A stretch of DNA of 9,517 bases from Smithella sp. ME-1 (GTDB taxonomy: Bacteria > Desulfobacterota > Syntrophia > Syntrophales > Smithellaceae). The stretch is taken from NCBI GenBank assembly GCA_000495415.1, contig AWGX01000828.1, positions 1 through 9,517 on the forward strand. The letters run 5' to 3'. Both the position numbers and the translations under genes were made by a program. Shown piece after piece: positions 5,914 through 9,517 of the stretch (the stretch's first letter is position 1; every line of letters starts with the position of its first letter). The notes beneath the pieces are model-generated. The model worked only from the letters and a program-made list of their open reading frames with translations, was not told the origin of the DNA and ran no database searches.

Positions 5914-8900
5914 ATGATTGGAAAAATCATTGAGGCGAGCGCCCGCAATAAATTTATCGTTTTTCTGATTTTGTCTTTTGTCCTGGTCTGGGGCGCCTGG
6001 GCGCTTAAAAATACCCCCCTCGATGCCATCCCGGATTTGAGCGACACACAGGTCATCATTTACACCGAATGGCCGGGCCGCAGCCCCGATCTGGTAGAAG
6101 ATCAGATTACGTATCCCATCACATCCACGTTGCTGGCCGCCCCGAAAGTCCAGGCCGTCCGCGGGTTTTCTTTTTTAGGCAGTTCCTTCATCTATGTTAT
6201 TTTTGATGAGGGAACCGATATTTACTGGGCCAGAAGCCGCATCCTCGAATATCTTCAGGCGGTGAAAAATAAAATTCCCGCGGATGTCAATCCGGTTTTG
6301 GGTCCGGACGCCACAAGTCTCGGATGGGGGTTTTCTTACGCCATTGTTGATGAATCCGGCCAGCTTGATCTCGCTGAGCTTCGTTCCCTTCAGGATTATA
6401 ATATTAAGCTGGGCCTGGAAAGCGTGCAGGGTGTTTCCCAGGTGGCCAGCATCGGCGGTTTTGTAAATCAGTATCAAATCACGATCGATCCCAACCGCTT
6501 GTCCGCTTATAATCTTCCCATCACAAAAATTATGGAAGCTGTGCGCAAGAGCAACCGGGACGTGGAAGGACGCGTTCTGGAATTTTCCGGCACGGAATAC
6601 ATGGTGCGGGGGCGGGGCTATCTTAAAAACGTAAAGAATCTGGAAGATATCGCCGTCGGGGCAAGTAGCGCGGGGACTCCCATCTATCTCAAGGATGTCG
6701 CCCGGGTTCAACTCGGGCCGGAAATACGCCGGGGCCTGGCAGAGCTTGACGGCAAAGGCGAAGTAGCCGGCGGTATCGTTATTGTGCGTTTTGGTGAGAA
6801 TGTTCTCGACGTTATTGAACGCGTTAAAACTAAAATTAAAAGTGATATTGAACCCAGTCTGCCCGAAACCGTGAAAATTGTCACCACGTATGATCGATCC
6901 GATCTGATTCTGCGCGCCATTGCCACGCTCAAAGATGAAATTATCAAGCTGACCATTGCGGTGAGCGTGGTCTGTCTGATCTTCCTGTTCCATCTGCCCA
7001 GCGCCCTGGTGGTGATCGTCACACTGCCTATCGCGATTATCATCTCCTTTATTTGCATGTATTACCTGGGCGTCACCTCCAATATCATGAGTCTTTCCGG
7101 CATTGCCATCGCCATCGGCACGATGGTTGATGCCTCCATCATCATGGTGGAAAATGCCCATAAGAAGCTGGAAGAATGGGAAAGCAGAGGCAGCCCCGGC
7201 AGCCGGGTGGAGGTGATTATTGAAGCAGCGCGGGAAGTCGGACCTTCTCTTTTCTTTGCCCTGCTGGTCATCACCGTGGCCTTTCTGCCGGTCTTTACCT
7301 TGCAGGGACAGGCAGGACGTTTATTCAAGCCTCTGGCATACACCAAAACATTCGCCATGCTCTTTGCTTCGTTTCTGGGCATTACGCTGACACCCGTGCT
7401 GATGACGCTGTTCATCCGCGGCAGGATTCGGCCGGAAGAAAAAAATCCGGTCAGCCGCGTCCTGCACATGATGTATGAGCCGGTTGCCTCCTTGGCGATC
7501 CGCTTCCGCAAGACGGTCATCATCATCGCCGTGGTGCTGATGGCGGTGACCGTTTATCCTTTCCTGAAGCTCGGATCGGAATTTATGCCGCCGCTTTACG
7601 AAGGATCGCTGTTTTATATGCCGGTGACGATGCCGGGCGCGTCTGCTCCGGAAGCCGCGCGACTGCTGAAAATGCAAGATGAACTTTTAATGAAAATTCC
7701 GGAAGTCGCTCAGGTTTTCGGTAAAGCAGGACGGGCGGAAACGGCCACCGATCCGGCGCCGCTGGAAATGTTTGAGACGGTGATCAATCTGAAACCGGTT
7801 GCCCAGTGGCGTCCCGGCATGACTGTGGAAAAACTCAAAGATGAAATGAATGATGCTCTCGATATTCCGGGTGTCGCCAATTCCTTCACCATGCCGATCA
7901 AAGCGCGCATCGACATGCTGGCCACGGGCATCCGCACACCGGTCGGCATTAAAATCCTCGGGCATGATCTGGAGATCATTGAAAAGATCGGTCTGGATCT
8001 GGAACATCATCTGCGTGAGATTCCCGGGACGCGCAGTGTTTACGCGGAGCGGGTGGCCACCGGCTATTTTCTGGATATTGTCATTAACAGAGAAGGCATC
8101 GCGCGTTACGGTCTCGCGATCGATGATGTCAATGAAGTGATTCAAACCGCGATCGGTGGCATGAACGTGACCACCACGGTGGAAGGACGCGCGCGCTATC
8201 CCGTGAACATCCGCTACCCGCGTGAGTTGCGCGATGATGTGGAAAAACTCAAGCGCGTTCTGGTGCCGGTCATGACAACCACCAATGTCAGCGAGAGTTT
8301 CTCATCCTCTATGACAGGGACAAACGGTATTTTACAGGTGCCACTGGGTGAACTTGCGGATTTTCGCGTGGTCCGCGGACCGACGGCGATTAAAAGCGAA
8401 GAAGGCCTTCTCACCTCTTATGTGTATATTGATATCAGCGACAGGGATCTCGGCGGGTATGTGGAAGAAGCCCGTCGAAAGGCGGCTACGCTTAAAATAC
8501 CGCAAGGTTACCGTCTGGTCTGGAGCGGTGAATACGAGCATATCCTCAAGACGCACGATCGCCTGAAGATGGTGATCCCTCTGACACTTCTGCTCATTTT
8601 TGTGATTCTCTATCTCAGCACACGGTCGGTTATAAAAACATGCATTGTTTTGCTGGCGGTGCCATTTTCCCTGATCGGCTCTTTCTGGCTTCTCTACCTC
8701 CTGAATTATAACATGAGCATTGCCGTGTGGGTGGGCATCATCGCGCTGGCCGGTCTGGATGCCGAAACGGGCGTCATCATGCTTTTGTATCTGGATATGG
8801 CTTATGACAAATGGAAAAAAGAAGGAATTTTGAAAACGCGCCGCGATCTGAAAGAAGCGATTATGTATGGCGCGGTGAAACGCATTCGACCGAAGGTGAT

Positions 8901-9084
8901 GACCGGCGGCACAATTCTGGCTGGCTTGCTTCCCATCATGTTCAGCGACGGAGCCGGCGCGGACGTGATGAAACGCATTGCCGCCCCAATGATTGGCGGC
9001 ATTATAACATCAACAATCCTGGAGCTAATTATTTATCCCGCAATCTACATGATCTGGAGAGGACGAAAATTAGCGAAAAATTAA
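5914..9084 (+). CDS. cusA: CusA-type heavy-metal RND efflux pump (probable Cu(I)/Ag(I) export)
   Basis: At 1056 residues this is a full-length inner-membrane proton/metal antiporter, with TM1 at about 12-31 and two blocks of membrane helices (about 335-550 and 880-1045) around two large periplasmic domains. The TM4 signature IGTMVDASIIMVENAHK (401-417) belongs to the monovalent-metal group rather than the DFG-type Zn/Co/Ni pumps. By alignment to CusA from memory, the periplasmic metal site M573/M623/M672 corresponds to M569, M619 and M668, with identical spacing. E621 matches E625. The transmembrane methionine pairs correspond to M392, M404, M411, M482, M497 and M1019. Proton-relay residues D406, E951 and K994 are kept. 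Relative to CusA there is an insertion of roughly 16-18 Ser/Thr-rich residues near 788-805. The start follows the adaptor stop by 10 bp, with GAGGAAAA as ribosome binding site. It is the last gene of the operon. Confidence 0.93.
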   Translation: MIGKIIEASARNKFIVFLILSFVLVWGAWALKNTPLDAIPDLSDTQVIIYTEWPGRSPDLVEDQITYPITSTLLAAPKVQAVRGFSFLGSSFIYVIFDEGTDIYWARSRILEYLQAVKNKIPADVNPVLGPDATSLGWGFSYAIVDESGQLDLAELRSLQDYNIKLGLESVQGVSQVASIGGFVNQYQITIDPNRLSAYNLPITKIMEAVRKSNRDVEGRVLEFSGTEYMVRGRGYLKNVKNLEDIAVGASSAGTPIYLKDVARVQLGPEIRRGLAELDGKGEVAGGIVIVRFGENVLDVIERVKTKIKSDIEPSLPETVKIVTTYDRSDLILRAIATLKDEIIKLTIAVSVVCLIFLFHLPSALVVIVTLPIAIIISFICMYYLGVTSNIMSLSGIAIAIGTMVDASIIMVENAHKKLEEWESRGSPGSRVEVIIEAAREVGPSLFFALLVITVAFLPVFTLQGQAGRLFKPLAYTKTFAMLFASFLGITLTPVLMTLFIRGRIRPEEKNPVSRVLHMMYEPVASLAIRFRKTVIIIAVVLMAVTVYPFLKLGSEFMPPLYEGSLFYMPVTMPGASAPEAARLLKMQDELLMKIPEVAQVFGKAGRAETATDPAPLEMFETVINLKPVAQWRPGMTVEKLKDEMNDALDIPGVANSFTMPIKARIDMLATGIRTPVGIKILGHDLEIIEKIGLDLEHHLREIPGTRSVYAERVATGYFLDIVINREGIARYGLAIDDVNEVIQTAIGGMNVTTTVEGRARYPVNIRYPRELRDDVEKLKRVLVPVMTTTNVSESFSSSMTGTNGILQVPLGELADFRVVRGPTAIKSEEGLLTSYVYIDISDRDLGGYVEEARRKAATLKIPQGYRLVWSGEYEHILKTHDRLKMVIPLTLLLIFVILYLSTRSVIKTCIVLLAVPFSLIGSFWLLYLLNYNMSIAVWVGIIALAGLDAETGVIMLLYLDMAYDKWKKEGILKTRRDLKEAIMYGAVKRIRPKVMTGGTILAGLLPIMFSDGAGADVMKRIAAPMIGGIITSTILELIIYPAIYMIWRGRKLAKN

Positions 9085-9096
9085 TCCCACTGTACT

Positions 9097-9381
9097 TTAC
9101 TTATCCAATACGCCCATCTTCACAGGTACCCACCATGTGAATCCGAAGATCAGTGTCTTCAGGACGATTGTACCGGTACTGATTCCAGCTTTTTTACCGA
9201 TGGGAATTGACGTCAGCAATTCCACAGGATGTCCTATACAAAATATACAGGCGACGACAATCCAGAGTATTCGCACTGTTTCATTTTCGATCGGGCAGAC
9301 AAAGCCGAAAATAGTAAAAATCCATCCGAGAATTGCGCCGGGCATCATAAAAAGAGACCAGAATAATTTATTATTAAACAT
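9097..9381 (-). CDS. Small membrane protein of unknown function
   Basis: I do not recognise this 94-residue protein. It has three hydrophobic segments, about 8-28, 35-55 and 66-86, separated by short polar loops (PIENETVR and IPIGKKAGIS). Aromatic and Gly residues are frequent, and the last segment ends FGFTWWVPVK. C29, C45 and C48 are present but form no known motif. It looks real rather than a shadow. AAGGAG (minus strand, 9389-9394) sits 7 bases before the ATG, a TATAAT box lies upstream, and the frame does not overlap the pump gene, which ends 12 bp away on the opposite strand. Its convergent orientation means it is not part of the efflux operon. A three-helix family of unknown function is all that can be said. 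Confidence 0.65.
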   Translation of the reverse strand: MFNNKLFWSLFMMPGAILGWIFTIFGFVCPIENETVRILWIVVACIFCIGHPVELLTSIPIGKKAGISTGTIVLKTLIFGFTWWVPVKMGVLDK

Positions 9382-9517
9382 ACATCTTCTCCTTCAAAAG
9401 AATAGTAATGCCAATTATAAAGAAAACTTTCGCCATATTGGCGAAAATTATCGGCAATGCAAGATCACCTTTGTTATGCGCTCTACTTACGGGATGCGCT
9501 TCCGATCAAAGCGCTAT
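9382..9517. other. Intergenic right edge upstream of the small membrane protein
   Basis: Besides the ribosome binding site, TATAAT box and palindrome, this 136-base edge holds a weaker inverted repeat, GCGCTT (9496-9501) with AAGCGC (9509-9514). No gene can be supported here. Short frames touching the window edge on both strands are too brief to judge. Confidence 0.4.
9415..9446 (-). promoter_or_regulatory. Promoter with overlapping palindromic operator for the small membrane protein
   Basis: On the minus strand a consensus TATAAT (+ strand 9415-9420) lies about 34 bases before the ATG. The expected -35 zone falls inside a perfect palindrome, TTTCGCCA-TAT-TGGCGAAA (9428-9446), with 8-bp arms and a 3-base centre. 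The -35 match itself is poor (CGCCAA at 17-base spacing), so an activator or a repressor could act here. The same palindrome could form a tight hairpin in RNA, but no clean T-run follows on either strand. Confidence 0.45.

Noticed and set aside
6175..7161. A 328-codon minus-strand open frame inside the pump gene, and other antisense frames
   Set aside because: The His/Asn/Gly-rich composition is typical of an antisense shadow of a GC-rich coding strand. There is no ribosome binding site, and the sense frame is unmistakable.
9496..9514. Inverted repeat GCGCTT/AAGCGC at the right edge as a terminator
   Set aside because: The 6-bp stem has no T-run on either strand within view, and the window ends 3 bases later.
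9483..9515. Minus-strand frame from the right edge ending ALIGSASRK-stop, possibly the tail of an upstream gene
   Set aside because: Only about ten codons are visible with nothing recognisable.

Overview
The window looks like chromosomal DNA from a Gram-negative, anaerobic or microaerophilic bacterium. An outer-membrane channel gene of the TolC type shows the double membrane, and a superoxide reductase points to a low-oxygen lifestyle. The style of the phasin-like protein, the TusA-type remnant and the moderate GC content fit Desulfobacterota (Syntrophales-like). That placement is inference from recalled protein style, not from a search.

Left part (1-1458). A leader with a perfect 7-bp inverted repeat (64-82) precedes a two-domain superoxide reductase, which joins a rubrerythrin-type rubredoxin domain to a desulfoferrodoxin-type iron domain. 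A phasin-like helical protein follows 58 bp downstream. The next 322 bp contain no intact gene. They do hold a decayed TusA-family sulfurtransferase gene, readable across three frames, whose catalytic Cys codon has become Tyr.

Middle part (1459-2928). One gene encodes a 489-residue membrane protein made of five tandem two-helix modules of about 91 residues each. A final glycine/alanine-rich helix resembles the MscS pore helix, so this is a 'conserved TM helix' member of the mechanosensitive-channel group.

Right part (3045-9084). Four tightly packed genes form a heavy-metal efflux operon: a small secreted FixH/YtkA-like protein with a regular Met-x-x-Met ladder, a TolC-type outer-membrane channel, a CusB-type periplasmic adaptor and a CusA-type RND pump. 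The genes overlap by 17 bp, overlap by 4 bp, or are 10 bp apart, which implies co-transcription and translational coupling. The pump keeps the three-methionine periplasmic site, the transmembrane methionine pairs and the proton-relay residues of CusA, so Cu(I)/Ag(I) is the best substrate guess. No CusF and no metal sensor lie in the window; the Met-ladder protein may fill a CusF-like role.

Right edge (9085-9517). A 94-residue membrane protein of unknown function is encoded convergently on the minus strand. It has a good ribosome binding site, a TATAAT box and a perfect 8-bp palindrome over the -35 region. No RNA gene, CRISPR array, insertion sequence or attachment site was seen. Most of the window is conventional. 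The best leads are the chimeric superoxide reductase, the TusA remnant and the Met-ladder/adaptor division of labour in the efflux operon.
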